From NCBI GenBank assembly GCA_020310875.1, contig CM035407.1:90518632-90582631 (forward strand): DNA of 64,000 bases, given 5' to 3'. The notes under the pieces were generated by a model. The model was not told the DNA's origin, ran no database searches, and saw only the letters and a list, made by a program, of their open reading frames with translations. This document shows, in pieces, positions 34,521 through 46,324 of this stretch. Every line of letters begins with the position of its first letter. Position 1 is the first letter of the stretch. This DNA is from Ceratopteris richardii. Lineage: Eukaryota; Streptophyta; Polypodiopsida; Polypodiales; Pteridaceae. A program made the translations under genes and the position numbers.

Positions 34521-36599
34521 TCAGAATGCAGAAGAGTTCGGCTGCCCATCATAAATTCGAAACCTCATGTATTGGTTTGCCAAGAAAGGGTTGCGATCTG
34601 AATCATCAAGTCCAAGTGAAGTGTCCTTCATTATCTCCAACAATTTCGATGCTTTCTCTCTACCACGAACAGTCCCTCTTCCCACCATATCCCTAAGCAA
34701 CTCAATTGCCCCTGCATTCTCTGCAATGGACTTGAATCTAAAGTTGCTTTTTGAAAGAAAAAGAAGAAGAGTTGCAGCCTGCTCTGGTATCATAGTTGCA
34801 TCTGAATCATCTCATATCTGCAATAGCCTTACCAAGGCAGGAATCGGATTCATCTGCAATAAGGCAGCTCTCCCTTCCGGCACAGATGCAACATTAACAA
34901 GGACCATGAGTACTTTGCTCACTAGACCTAGTCTCTCTGTGGATTGTGCAAGATTGAACAGAATTGGAATTGCCCCTGACTTAATCAGCTTAGATTTGTT
35001 GGACTGCATGAGAGAGAGATGATACAGAGCCATGGCTGCATCTTGTCTAGCACCCTCTGGACCAAAATTCAATATCTTTAGAAGAGGAGGGATTGCATTC
35101 AGTATCCCCATAGAATGCTTGCTCTCATCTGCAATCGCAAGAGTGAATGCTGCTGCAGCAGCATGCTCTTGAGCCTCTGGGCACCCACTGTTAAGCACCT
35201 CTATAAGAAAAGGAAGTGCTCCAGCTTGCACAATCATAGACTTGTTCTGATTCTCTATGGACAAATTTACAAGAGCTGCGATTGCATCTACCTGCACCTT
35301 CACGTTTTTTGATTGGAACAACTCTATTAGAGCTGCAACGATATCTGCCGAACACAGAGACCTACGATTTTTTTGCTCCCGTGAAAGCTGCCGAGCTTCA
35401 GCAACAGCTGCTTCTTGATCTTCTAGGTAAGGAGATTTCATCCTTTTGACAAGTGAATCCGACACAGATGTTGGTGATGAAGGAGTTTGAGGTGGCTGAG
35501 ACGATGAATATGACGGCCTAGTTAACAGATCAGGGGGAAGTTTGCGTGCACCATGCGTGCCATATGATGGACCCTTACTAAAATCTGACCGCAAATCCGT
35601 AACAGGATTCGTGAAAGGATGTTGACTTGTGGACCTAATTGTAGCGGGCAGATTTCCTTCATTGGGGGCGGTTTCCGCACGTGTATCCTGCAGGAGATCA
35701 ACCGACCTATTTTCTATACCCGGACTGCGTCTTAGAACGTTTTGCCCCTTCCATTCATCGCCGGAAGCTTCTCTTGGCTTGCGCATGTCAGGCAAGCTTG
35801 ATGAGGTCGACAAATTTATGTCTCCCCCAAGATCCGATGCCGCTTGCTCACTAATTGAGAATGTAGAAGGTTCTGCATGTCCATCATCTACACCGTAGTC
35901 TCTGCTATCCAGTTGACTCGATATGATCGAGTTCTGGACCTCGTCTATCTCTTTCATTTCTTTCCCTTTCATTATTCCAAGTGCTACCCCCACTTTGTCT
36001 TTGAGTGCTCGTCTATGGACATTCTTGAGTCTGCTTGCTTCCTTCATATTCTCGTTCTCTAAGTTTTCCACATTTTTCTGCACCTCATTCATTCCATTTC
36101 CTTTCTTTCGGCCAAATGCAACCTTCATTTTGTCTTTGAATGATTGCTTATCAACATTGTTAAGCCTACTTCCTTCCGTTGTATCCTGGTTCTCTAAATT
36201 TCCCACATTTACCTCCTCAATTTGTTGGCATACCAGCTCCTCCGTTGTTGATCGTGAAGAGTACGACCCTTGAGACCGTAAATCATCATAAGGCTTCTCC
36301 CGAAGGAGATGCTCAGCGAGTTCATTTGCATCATCAGCGGAAGGAGGAAGAGGAACAGTGGGCAAACCTCTTGATTTCGCCATGCTCTTGATAGCGGATT
36401 TGAGGCATATATTGGGAATTATGACATTGCTTTCAAGGAGAACACCCTGCACGACACACCTTGTTTGTCCCAACGCGAACCAAGCTTCAATACATCGGCG
36501 CTCGTAGGATTGTCCCGAGCTTACTATTACAGGATCCCCCATAACTGACAAGGAGATAGGACATACAAACTCTGCAGGCCAGCTTGATGAATGCGCCAT
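34521..36599 (-). CDS. U-box/Armadillo repeat E3 ubiquitin ligase (PUB38-41 type), with an in-frame TGA
   Basis: Single exon of 692 codons. Residues about 9-82 form a U-box (FVCPISLSVMGDPVIVSSGQ, YERRCIEAW, IPN), which binds the E2 enzyme. Residues 131-223 hold two tandem copies of a 45-residue basic segment. Residues about 300-380 are a Ser/Pro-rich linker. Armadillo repeats run from about 385 to the end (VDAIAALVNLSIENQNK, AQEHAAAAAFTLAIADE, AMALYHLSL) and would bind the substrate. This architecture is that of plant PUB38-41. Codon 596 is TGA (minus strand 34,814-34,812, just after LVRLLQI). The frame stays open for 96 more codons with the expected last repeat (EQAATLLLFLS, ENAGAIELLRDMV), ending at 34,521. 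The stop is one transition from CGA. This could be a recent pseudogene, a truncated allele, readthrough or a sequence error. The ATG at 36,599 starts immediately before the U-box. Confidence 0.9.
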
Positions 36600-37047
36600 A
36601 GCCCGTCTCTTCGCAAAGACTCCAAGGGCGTGACAGAGCAGGAAAATGGATCTCAGGATAAAGCCGTCTTATGCCATCTTTCTAATGGAATTAAAACAGA
36701 GATTTGAGTCTAAAAGAGTTCATCCTCCGTCATTTGGAACTAAGAAGCTTGACTGAGTCGTCCAAGGCGGGTCATAGTATACCGTTTTGAAGTTAATATT
36801 CGCCCATGTTGAGTATGGGTTGATAGAAACAATCCTTCGTAAGAGTAAGGGTAGGGGATACGATGGAGGGGTAAATCGGCGGAAAATAGTCATTGCTATA
36901 GATTGGCTGGCGGCTGAATTGTGTCATCCACGTGTAGCATCATGATTGGAAGAAAAACATAGGTTTCAGGTTTGGAAAGAACAAAAATTTGCCGGGTTTA
37001 AAATTAACTTTCATTGGTTTAAGCCAATGCAAATGCTTATAAAAGTT
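36600..37047 (-). promoter_or_regulatory. Upstream region of the U-box gene
   Basis: This 450-bp spacer precedes the minus-strand ATG. A weak TATA-like GGTATACTAT lies about 180 bp upstream on the minus strand (near 36,780). No other motif stands out. The promoter location is inferred only from position. Confidence 0.3.
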
Positions 37048-37327
37048 GCATAGTACCCATGGGACCCCCTTATCCCACAAGAACAGGAGTTTACAAGACT
37101 GGGTTAAACGGCGGTCACAACTACCATGGGATGGACAAACGGTGGCACATCAGCTACATGCAACATCTTTCCAAGATACCCATGGGAAGGGCATAGTACC
37201 CATGGGACCCCCCTTATCCCACAAGAACAGGAGTTTACAAGACTGGGTTAAACGGCGGTCACAACTACCGCGGGATGGACAAACGGTGGCACATCAGCCA
37301 CATGCAACATCTTTCCAAGATACATGT
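37048..37327. repeat. 143-bp tandem repeat, about two copies
   Basis: GCATAGTACCCATGGGACC starts a unit at 37,048 and again at 37,191. The second copy runs to about 37,327 (CTTTCCAAGATAC). They differ at only a few sites, including one C in a C-run and ATG/GCG. A 102-codon open frame across it is a by-product of the repeat. No coding function is evident. Confidence 0.85.
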
Positions 37328-37329
37328 CC

Positions 37330-38570
37330 CTTACATGTTGCTGCCATGGATTGAACCTCCATTTTAAAAAAAAAATTCTTGAAAGTTTTTATTTTTAAAA
37401 ATATCCACTATCTGAACCCTTCATGGACCTCGAGGAGAGACACCACCAAGGATTGGCTCTCAAGAGGGGGAGAGACTCTTCAAAACCACATTACTTGGCC
37501 ACATATTTAATTGGTCAATTGCTTGGCCAAAGGCCCCCAATCGAAAGATTAAGGTCGAAAGATTTAGGAGTTGGCTCTGAAAAGAATGGTTTCCTCCTGG
37601 GTTAAATGGTTTCCTCGTGGGTTAATTGTGGTAAAGTGCCAATTTCTTTCATCAAACCATATCTTGTTAGTGTTCGATTGCGGAGAAATGGCATTTCAAG
37701 CACTCATCATGGGCACTCGCAAATACAATGAACCATGATGTGTCTCTTCAGTAAGTTCCATTAATGTCAAAGATTTACAACTTGGGGAGATCGACCATGA
37801 ATCTCACAAAAGCACAGAATGAGAATGAAACTGAAATCGTGATACCGGTAATGCCTAACATGCCCCCTAACAAGAACAAAGAGGAGGAGGAGTTTATAGA
37901 ACTCAAAAAAGAAGAAAAAAGAAGCCCCCGGAAAACATCTAAAGGGAGAATAATCACACACTAAAGAAACCCCGATTCTTGAAAAAGAGGTAAATATGAT
38001 TGACTACCTTGGAGGATTCAGTTTGAGAGAGGATTTTGAGCCTCACATGGCAAGAAATCATTAGAATAATATTCCATCAATAAAGACAATATGGAAGTGG
38101 GAGCTCCATAATTGGTTTCCTTCTTGGCACCATAAAGGTATATCTATCGATGGTAATGAGAAATCTAGTTGGGATCAGCTTAAACTTTACCAAGACCTTT
38201 CTAAATTGAAAGATTACCAATGATTCTCCTAGTCTAACCTACAAAATGGTACCGAGCTCCACAAAGCTGAACTAGAAAAATGTTAGTCTCTCAAAATACT
38301 ATCGACCTCTTGGGTCCTACTTCCTTGTCTCTTCGCATGGACATTGTGGTTTCATACCATTTTCCATTTGTTCTTATGAGTCCTCTCCTCAACGAAGGAA
38401 AGCCCCATGGTTCCATGTCGATCCATTTGTGCTCACATTTACCTCTTTTTGACAAGATATCATTTATGCATCGCGCCAAGTGTTCCAAAGTTGTGCCTCT
38501 CCTGTCAATGTGGTTAAGGCTCTCATCACATCTTCCACAGTGCCAAGATGAATATTCAAAGAATTAGAGA
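37330..38570. other. Unassigned stretch before copia-1
   Basis: I recognise no gene. A Lys/Glu-rich open frame at 37,764-37,964 is low complexity. 38,280-38,567 is open in more than one frame but matches no family. It may be old retroelement sequence. Left end of copia-1 similarity is near 38,571. Confidence 0.35.
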
Positions 38571-39412
38571 TGTATGGTCAAGAGTCAGGCTTTACCACAT
38601 AGTTTCTAGCTTGAGGCCGTTATATGTGCAGCATATGTACTTAACAGATATCCAACTAAAGCATTGTAGACTATCACTCCATACGAGGCTTGGCATGGTC
38701 GTAAGCCATCTGTTGCTCACTTGGGTGTTTTCTGTTGTCTGGCATATGTGCTAGTGCCTGAACAACATCGTAAGAAATTGGATGATAAAAGTAGTAAAAT
38801 GTATTCTTGTTGGGTATGGTTCTGAAAGCAAAGGCTATCGTCTATATCATCCACAGACTAAACGCATTTTGGTCATCCATCATGCTGTTTTTGTGGAAGA
38901 CTCTATTCAACCTTTACTTTCATGTACAAAGGAGACATATGTTAGCTCCAAAGACATGTATGATACTTTGTTGCCTTTTTGTACAAGTGGATAGTCTAGT
39001 GCTAGTCATAATGAGGCAACTTCTCAGCCTTTGAAGGTTTCATGTGATGATGTAGATCATTCCATTCCTGATGCAGATTTACATGATGCACTTGTTGATG
39101 AGAGAGATGATATTGAGGAGGCAAAAACTATGCCAAAATGGTTGGTGCAGACTTTCCATGACAACAAATTAGATGCACCTCTATCATGCCGTACTCGTTC
39201 AGCCTCGCATAGTGCCTCTTTTGCATCAGATTGCTATGCTATGGCTACCTCTGGTCTCTGTGATGAGAATGAGCCTGTTTCGTTTGATGAACCACAAAAT
39301 TCTAAAAATCGGATGGCTGCTATGCAATCAGAATATGATGTTATCATGAAAAATGGTACCTGGTTTTTATGTGACTTGCCTCTTGGCAAGAAGGCCATTG
39401 GCACTAAGTGGG

Positions 39413-40800
39413 TGCAAGATTACGACCACCCATTAGGGAAAAAAATGAACCCTGCATGGGCCTTTTAGATTAAGGAGTGATTAGGGATGGACCAATGAGA
39501 AGAGGGTGGTGGACATAGTCTAGTCCCTTAATCACATAGGCTACGCATAGGCTTCCATGGTTTCTTTGTGGTCAAAGAAGAGAAAACCTCCTTGAACTAG
39601 TGGTTTTAGATGTGTGACTGGTTTTGAAAGCCTTAGGAATGAATTAGAGCCTTGGATTTGAGAGAAGGGAAGGGTTGAGATGTAAAACATTCTAAAAAAT
39701 GCACCTTTGGATGTAAGCCCTTGGATTTCATCTTGAATCGGACAATTCTAGTTGAATTCCTCCCATTTTGGGTGCCTAAATTTCAAGCCACTGGATCAAG
39801 AGATCATCTAATGGCTAAGATTAAGATGCCATAAAGAAAATGTGCATTTTCACCTATAACATTGGATCAAGGACTGATCGGACGGTTGTAAGCTCCCACG
39901 AATATGTGCTCAGCACCAAACGTGGACTACCATCGGATTTGCCTTCTATCAAACAGTGCACATCAACTTAAAAGTTGTTATCAGCCCCAAATGCGCTTAA
40001 CCATCCAATTTCCCCTCATCTAAGGGTCAAGAAACTTGTAGAGCGTCTGAGAAGAACTCACGAATAGCTCTCTCTCTCTCTCTCTACTATGCCATCTGAC
40101 GCATGCTAGAGCCTTTATCTCTATATTTTATATTCCTTTCAATCGTAGTCCTTAAATAAAACCATCCAACGGTTACAAAAATGTCTTTTTTAATATTCGA
40201 GTACACATGCCTTTCAAATAATATTATATTCATCAATACCACTGGTGGTTTTCCATTGACCCATAATATCCTAGATTAAGCATTTTAATCCCTAAAAATT
40301 AGGAATCCTTACAAGGCCAATGGAGGGCTCACTTTTTTCCCTAATGCACCACATGCTTTTTACTGCCGGAGCAAACTTCTTGTGAGTAGAACGCCGTCTC
40401 ATGAATAAACTTCGCATGAGCAGAATGACCATCATCTCAATGAAAGAGAAAATCTTCCGCATGGAGAAGAGAGAGAAGATGATTAATGTGAGGAATATGA
40501 AGATGATGATATGATAAGCAACATGTATCTCCATAAAACTTGAGGAAGATAATAGTCCCTCACAAGGTCTCCATAAAAGCTCTAGCTCTAATACCAATGC
40601 AAGATTATGACCACCACCACATGCTTTTTGCTTACGAAGCAACCTTCTCGTGAGTAGAACTCCAACTCATGAACAAACTTCATGTGAGCAGAACGACTGC
40701 GATCTCAATGAAAGAGAAAATCATCCGCATGGAGAAGAGAGAGAAGATGATCAATGTGAGGAATATGAAGTCTCTAGCATGTGGTGGTCATAATCTTGCA
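39413..40800. mobile_element. 1,388-bp inverted-repeat insertion in copia-1
   Basis: The left end TGCAAGATTACGACCACC and the right end GGTGGTCATAATCTTGCA are inverted repeats with one mismatch in 18. The flanks duplicate GTGGG (39,408-39,412 and 40,801-40,805), and the copia reading frame continues precisely across the site. The element ends can be placed so that the duplication is 5, 6 or 7 bp. There is no coding capacity. A second copy of the end motif lies at 40,598, and about 155 bp near the right end (40,351-40,506) is repeated at 40,621-40,775. Family is uncertain: TIR-type DNA element, or TG...CA LTR-type remnant. Confidence 0.75.
40067..40085. repeat. CT microsatellite
   Basis: A run of about nine CT units lies inside the 1,388-bp insertion. 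It has no further meaning that I can see. Confidence 0.8.
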
Positions 40801-41182
40801 GTGGGTATACAAGCTCAAGTGTAAGCCTGATGGAACAGTTGACAGGTATAAGGGGCTTGTTGCAAAGGGTATGCACACAAAAGAGGCATTGATTTTGATG
40901 AAACCTTTGCTCCTACATGCCAAATGACTACGGTTCGTAGCATTTGTGCACTTGCAGCTCATCATGGTTGGAATGTACATTAGTTTTGTTGATATATTTA
41001 GGTAGTGATGTGTGTGAACACTCTAGGACCGCCGAGGCATTTTTTTCCCTCTTTAGGAGGTTTTTTCCCCCGGCTTGTATATGTAAATATTTCCTTAATG
41101 GGCTACTTATCTTTGAACATTCTAGTGGTAATACATTCACTATTGTGTGTTGTGCTCCAAGCTTCTTCTTCTTCTTCCTTGT

Positions 41183-41841
41183 TGTTGCTCTAGCACAATG
41201 GTAAGTACCACATTAAGAAGCTCCACCTCCTTAATGTCAATCCGCGGAAGAGATAGGAGTGATATGAAGATCATGAATGTGAGATGTAGTGAGAGTGAAG
41301 GTGAGAAGCATAGAGATGCACACACACATACACATACACACATACGAGACAAGCAAAAAATAATGGAAGGTAGGAAAATAGACTCTATTACTCAAGATCT
41401 CAATTACAAGCTCAAGCTCTCACTAGCTCATACAAGTCTACACTAGCTACCCTCAAAAATGAGTTCTCTAGCTCTTTTTATAGATTCTAGACTAGTTTTG
41501 ACCGGTTTCACATCTAGTGACCGGCATAGTTAAAAAGGTTCTAGGTGCTATTTGAAAGGGTAAACGGGATCCAAAAATAGCCAAAATTGGTAGGTTCATT
41601 CTACCTAAGCTCCTCAAGCTCGAGGACTCCTCGGCTTGCACAAAATGGAGCTAGTAATTACAAAATTGGTTGTTCTATGTTACATATGGTACAAGAGTTA
41701 TGAAAATCACTGTTGAGAGTTTTTGAAAGATATTATAAAACATATTTCTCTGAAAAAATAATCAGTCTGGTTCCCCACTACTTCATTGTGATCTACCTTC
41801 ACATATTTGCACGTCGTCTGTGCCTCTGGCTACTGCCAACA
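41183..41841 (-). repeat. 3' LTR of gypsy C (659 bp)
   Basis: It is bounded by the target duplication CTTGT on the left and the polypurine tract on the right. A minus-strand TATA box (TCTATAAA) is at 41,484-41,477. The CACACATACA microsatellite and open frames in this stretch are LTR sequence, not genes. Confidence 0.9.
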
Positions 41842-41858
41842 TCCCCCTCCCTCTCGCT
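41842..41858 (-). promoter_or_regulatory. Polypurine tract of gypsy C
   Basis: The minus strand is GAGAGGGAGGGGGA directly abutting the 3' LTR. The matching place in D (55,013 onward) has CTCTAGAGGGGGGGAG. The upstream bases also encode the shared C-terminal peptide QGSVKDDK of ORF3. Confidence 0.8.
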
Positions 41859-44800
41859 TTTGTCGTCCTTGACAGAACCTTGTTGCGGGGTCTCTCGGAT
41901 ATAATTTTGTAGGAGGTCCTGAGCGAGGGTGTGCTCTGAAATGTGAATACCTCTGGCAAGATCTGCTTTGAGTTTGAGGTTCATATGGTGGCTGGAGTCT
42001 GTAGTGCGTGGAGTACACCATTTGTTCATAGGCAAATAATTGGAGTAGGTGTGTGGGCCTGCTTATGAACACCTCTGAATGGTATTCCCAAAAACCGGTA
42101 GTAAACATCTCTTCAAATGTCATTTTATAGTATGCTGGTAGATATTTGATGCGACAGTGTCAAGCATAACACACCCGGAGCGATGGTGCCGTACTCATAT
42201 CATACACTAAATCTTGATTGCCATGCTCAAATCCCGGGGTGTTCACATGGGGTGCCTTGATGCGATGCAAGACTTTGAATACTATCTGCATCATGTCAAA
42301 TATTTTGACAGTCATATGCACGACTACATCATCCATTCGTCATAAGCGAGGGAGCCAATGGCGAATCGTTGCCATCATATAGCCTACCATGGGTGGTCCG
42401 CGGGGTGGTGTGAAATACGAGTAATTGAGCCAGTCCTGGCACTGCTTGTTGTTCTGTACTTTGATTGCAAAGGCCTTCCAAGAGCGGCGTCGTGGTATTG
42501 GTCCCCAACATGGGTTATACTTCAAATGGAGTGGTGCCTTGGCCCATGTGCTCATCATTTCTGGATATTGATGTAATAATTCTTGGCGCCAAGTTGGTTG
42601 AAATATTTCTCCGCTCTGCACGTCTGGTGGCAAATCATCAGGCTCAAACTGAGCTGCATGGGAGGGTTTCTTGCTTGTCCCTTTTTTGATGGCCAATTGG
42701 TATTCTACCATTAACATAAAATATGGCTTGTATTGTAGCTCATGCCTAGATATATACTTGCAAGGGGCCAAGTGAGAGAAATAAGGGGATTGTAAGATAC
42801 GTTCCTCGATCATAGCCATTGCGTGTAATTGTGCTTCCACCCTTGCTAAGTGGGTCTTGCCAAGTTCTTCTACAGTCTTCATCCACGTGGGGGTAGGGAG
42901 TTCAAATGTGGTCTGGCCTTCGGCCGTGACACATCCGCCTGGGATGGGTTGGGGTTCGTAGGCTTCTTCAAAAGTGTCCTCCACTGGGATAGTCACAATT
43001 TCTTCATCCGCTGGTAGTTCCGGTGGGGAATCTGGCGAAGGGGGTGCTTCGTATGCTGCTATTTGTGTTTGAAGAGTCAATACTTGGGCCCATAGAGCGT
43101 TGAGTTCCTCAATGATCTCACGAGATGTGGCCGAAGGAGCTGGTGGTGCTTGCTGTACAGGTGCTCTCAACTGTAGCATTTTGTGGTCTTCCTGGAGCTT
43201 CTGATATGCCATTCATGCTGTCATAATCCTCTAGTAGTCTGACAGGATCATCCAATAGTATCTTCATGGATTCGGAGGGGATAACTTTTAAATGGCTTGG
43301 ATTGAGGGGTTCGTCTGGTTGATCTAAAGCAACTTCAAGGTTCTCTCTATTTTGGTCCTACAAGTGTTGATTCTCTTCTTTTGTTGCTGCTAGGTGGCGT
43401 CTTAGTAGTCCCATGTTTCTAGTGAGCGTCACATTGCGAATGGTTTGAGCCCTTAACAAATTGTCGATAATTGCAATGGCCTCTTTTGTCTTTTGTTCAC
43501 TTTCTAGTTCAAGTGTATGGTAGGCCTGGTGTAGCTCTTGGTAGCGTGTATTAAGGGAGGCATTCTTGATTGATAAAGAATTTAGCTGCGACTGTAAGTC
43601 GTTCGTGGTGCACTGCAACGTTTGATAAGTGGTGCCTAGAGATGCTAATTCATCTCGCACTTGTGTCATACATATGAACATTTGATGGAATGCAGTGTCG
43701 ATTGTGGGTGATAGTATTAATGGCGTGGTGAGTGAAGATGCTGTGGGTGTGGGTGTTGATGCAAGGGGAAGGGGAAATATGGATGGGAAAGTGGATGCAG
43801 TGCTGATTGTGGAGAAATGTGGTGTGCTCAAATGTGGTGGTGAAATGGATGAGGTGAATGGTGGTGCAGTGGGTGGTGATATGTCCATGTCACTGGATGT
43901 TGTGTCAAGTGCAGTGATTGTGAATAGTGGAGCGGTAGTGGGTGCTTAAGTGGGTGTGAAAACAGGATTTACAAAGGTTGCCGAATAATTTACAGATGGG
44001 GTCTCTTGTAGTGCTTGGTGGAGAGGGGAAAGAGGAAATACAGTGGGTCGGGGAGGTGAAACGGGGGAGAAGGTCAGTGGAGGGGAAAATGGGAATAGGG
44101 GTCTTGGAGGGATGGGGAAGGAAGGGATGGATGGATGGAGAAATGGACTGGATAGAAGAGTGGAAGTCTGAGGAGGGATGCTAGGTTGTGTAGGTGCGGA
44201 GAGGGTGAGAGGAATTGAGGCAACAAAGGCTTCTACTACCACACTATCAAAGGATGTGGATGGTCTGGGAGAGGTAGGGTGTACAAGAGAGATAGGAGGG
44301 ATGGGAGATGAAAGAGGAGCGGTTGGTGTGGTGGGTACTTCGACAACAGTGGTGGTCTTTACAGTAGAAGTGTGGGGTGGGGAGTCGATGATGATCGTTT
44401 CTTCTACCAAAGATCCTTCAGGAATGAGGCGTGCTTCCCGAGCCTATTGTGATGATTGGCCATCCGTTGGTACACGAATATATTGACTCGGTTTTGATAG
44501 TAAGCGAATTCAGCGTGGGTCAAACTGTGGTAATGGCTTTCTCTGCAAATATCGTAATGCTTCATTAGTACCTACTGACTTAACCAGTTCTCTGAAACCT
44601 TGAATGTAGGCTTCTTCGAAGCCTCCTGAGCGAGTTCTTATTCTACAAGCGCTTGGCTTTCTTCTTTGGAGAGTTTTCTGTGCAGCCAAATGGGTTGCAT
44701 GGTGTGGTATAGCTTCTTGATTGCCAATGTGTAGGCTATTGCTTCAAATGTCTCATCTTTGTACGTACTGGTGTCACCCTCAGCGTCAATGTGTTGTTCC

Positions 44801-46320
44801 TATTCATCAGTCTGCACATTCTCTTGAGAGTCATGGCTCTCTTGACTAGCTTCATCATCTCCGTCATCATCGTCGATTTCTATCCTCTCTCCTTCAGAGC
44901 TAGAGACTACTTGCTCTTGCGGTTGATCAGGGGATGTAGTAGGGTAACTTGGGCGTTCATATTCCTGAAAGAAAAATTGTCCTTTTGAAAATTGAAATTC
45001 GTTTGGAAAAGCATCTGGCATTTCAAAATCGAACCTGGTTTCATTGGTTCTGCTTCCAAATTGGGTATAGGAAAAGTAAATGCATCTGCACCAATGGAGG
45101 TGGGAATTTCTGCTGCTATAGTTGTGGGTTCCTGAACGATAATTGCTTGAGAGGTAATGGCACGGGTATTACCTTCCATAATAACTGGTTGTGAAAGTCG
45201 TATGCGAATGGATTGTATAGGCGCAGGGGGTTCCGTAGGTGACTGTTTTGGAGAGGGTTGAGGTGATGGGGACTCTGGAACTTGTAGGCATTGGACAGAT
45301 CCTCGCATGCGCTTGCCTGCCCGTCCCTTGCTAGATTTTTTGGCTTTCTTGGCGGTCCCTTTGAATGCCTTCAACTCTTCACTTGTCATTGCACGTTCTA
45401 TAGGCAAGTCATATGCCAAACACATATAAACAATTCACATGAGAGCGCAACATCCATGGATGACTTTTTTCCTTTTCCATCTATGCTGAGCTAAGTACAA
45501 CTGATCAATGATCCAACTTGCAAGGTCTATGGTCTGGGGCCCTATACATGCTAAATATAAGCCGAACCAAATACGCTTGTGAGGCATAGTGAAACGATCC
45601 TGAGTCGGGAATGCAAAATGTTGCATACATATACGTAATGGCTTAGATATCTCAGGTGTGATGGCCGAGATGTCTTCCCATTTGATAACGTCACCACGCT
45701 TCATCGGCTTTGGAATCAGCCTTTCTCGCTCTGTCAGTGTGTGAGTTCCATGGATCTTAATTGTAGCTCGAATCAAATCCTTTGAAAGATAGAACTTCTT
45801 GAATGGGGGGTCATTTACCAAAGATGGCAGAATGAACGTGCCCCGCAAGTCCTTGTTCTCGGAGGCTATAAGTGTGGTCACCAGGTAGTAGCATCTATAA
45901 AAATCCAGTTTGGGCAATGGATCACTGAAGTATTTCGTAAAACCTACTCTAGCCTGAACGTGCTTTAAGTCTTACTGTATTTTGGAGCACTTCAAATTCT
46001 CTGGAGAAGAACTGATACTTGCCCCACTTACTACTATCAAAAGTGAACGTGGCATCAAAAATAAAGTCTGTGTCTGCCAAAGGTCTTGCTAAACCTTGGA
46101 ACCAATGGGAATTACGTGAACTTTTTCGGTGTATCCCCTCTGAGGGTCATCGATCAGCATTGGTCCTGGGAATCCTTGAAATTCAGGTCGTTGCATCGTG
46201 GGATGTGGTTCCACCAGTAATTCGCCGAAATTGACCACAGGTACACTGGGGCCAACTTCAAGTGGTCCTTTTGTCTGCATGATGATGGATGCAAATGTGG
46301 AGAAGATCTGCTACAAAAGA
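41842..46320 (-). pseudogene. ORF3 of gypsy C: large unrecognised protein in place of pol
   Basis: Minus-strand open stretches follow each other: 45,917-45,435 (VGFTKYF region, then KIHGTHTLTERERLI, IWFGLYLACIGPQTIDLASW), 45,425-44,907 (basic, then Ser/Pro-rich), 44,410-43,946 (extremely Pro/Ser/Thr-rich), 43,888-43,358 (heptad-rich, likely coiled coil: SQLNSLSIKNASLNTRYQEL), 43,212-42,340 (290 residues, more coiled coil, then a Trp/Pro-rich end) and 42,123-41,842 (last residues up to the polypurine tract). Breaks between them are few, so an ancestral protein of more than 1,200 residues is plausible. I recognise no domain. The first part is homologous to peptides after integrase in A and G. 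Env-like, structural or plant mobile-domain-like roles are all open. Confidence 0.55.
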
Positions 46321-46324
46321 TTAG

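Larger units (their letters stand above)
38571..40986 (+). mobile_element. Copia-1 fragment (integrase end to RT start)
   Basis: 38,571-38,810 is closely similar in DNA to copia-2 at 54,141-54,385 (shared GTATGGTCAAGAGT and following bases), so the two are one family. 38,782-39,412 encodes the integrase end (KCILVGYGSESKGYRLYHP), the linker and the RT start (MQSEYDVIMKNGTW, KKAIGTKWV). Reading resumes at 40,801 with the next residues (YKLKCKPDGTVDRYKGLVAKG) after a 1,388-bp insertion. At 40,986 it is broken by the copia-2 LTR. Confidence 0.75.

Noticed and set aside
37046..37354. 102-codon open frame over the tandem repeat
   Set aside because: The frame is produced by the repeated sequence and has no recognisable protein similarity.
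41140..41446. Open frames in and around the C LTR
   Set aside because: They fall inside LTR sequence and microsatellite on both strands.
43695..44486. Gly/Val-rich plus-strand frames
   Set aside because: They are antisense to the Pro/Ser/Thr-rich part of ORF3 and are explained by its codon bias.
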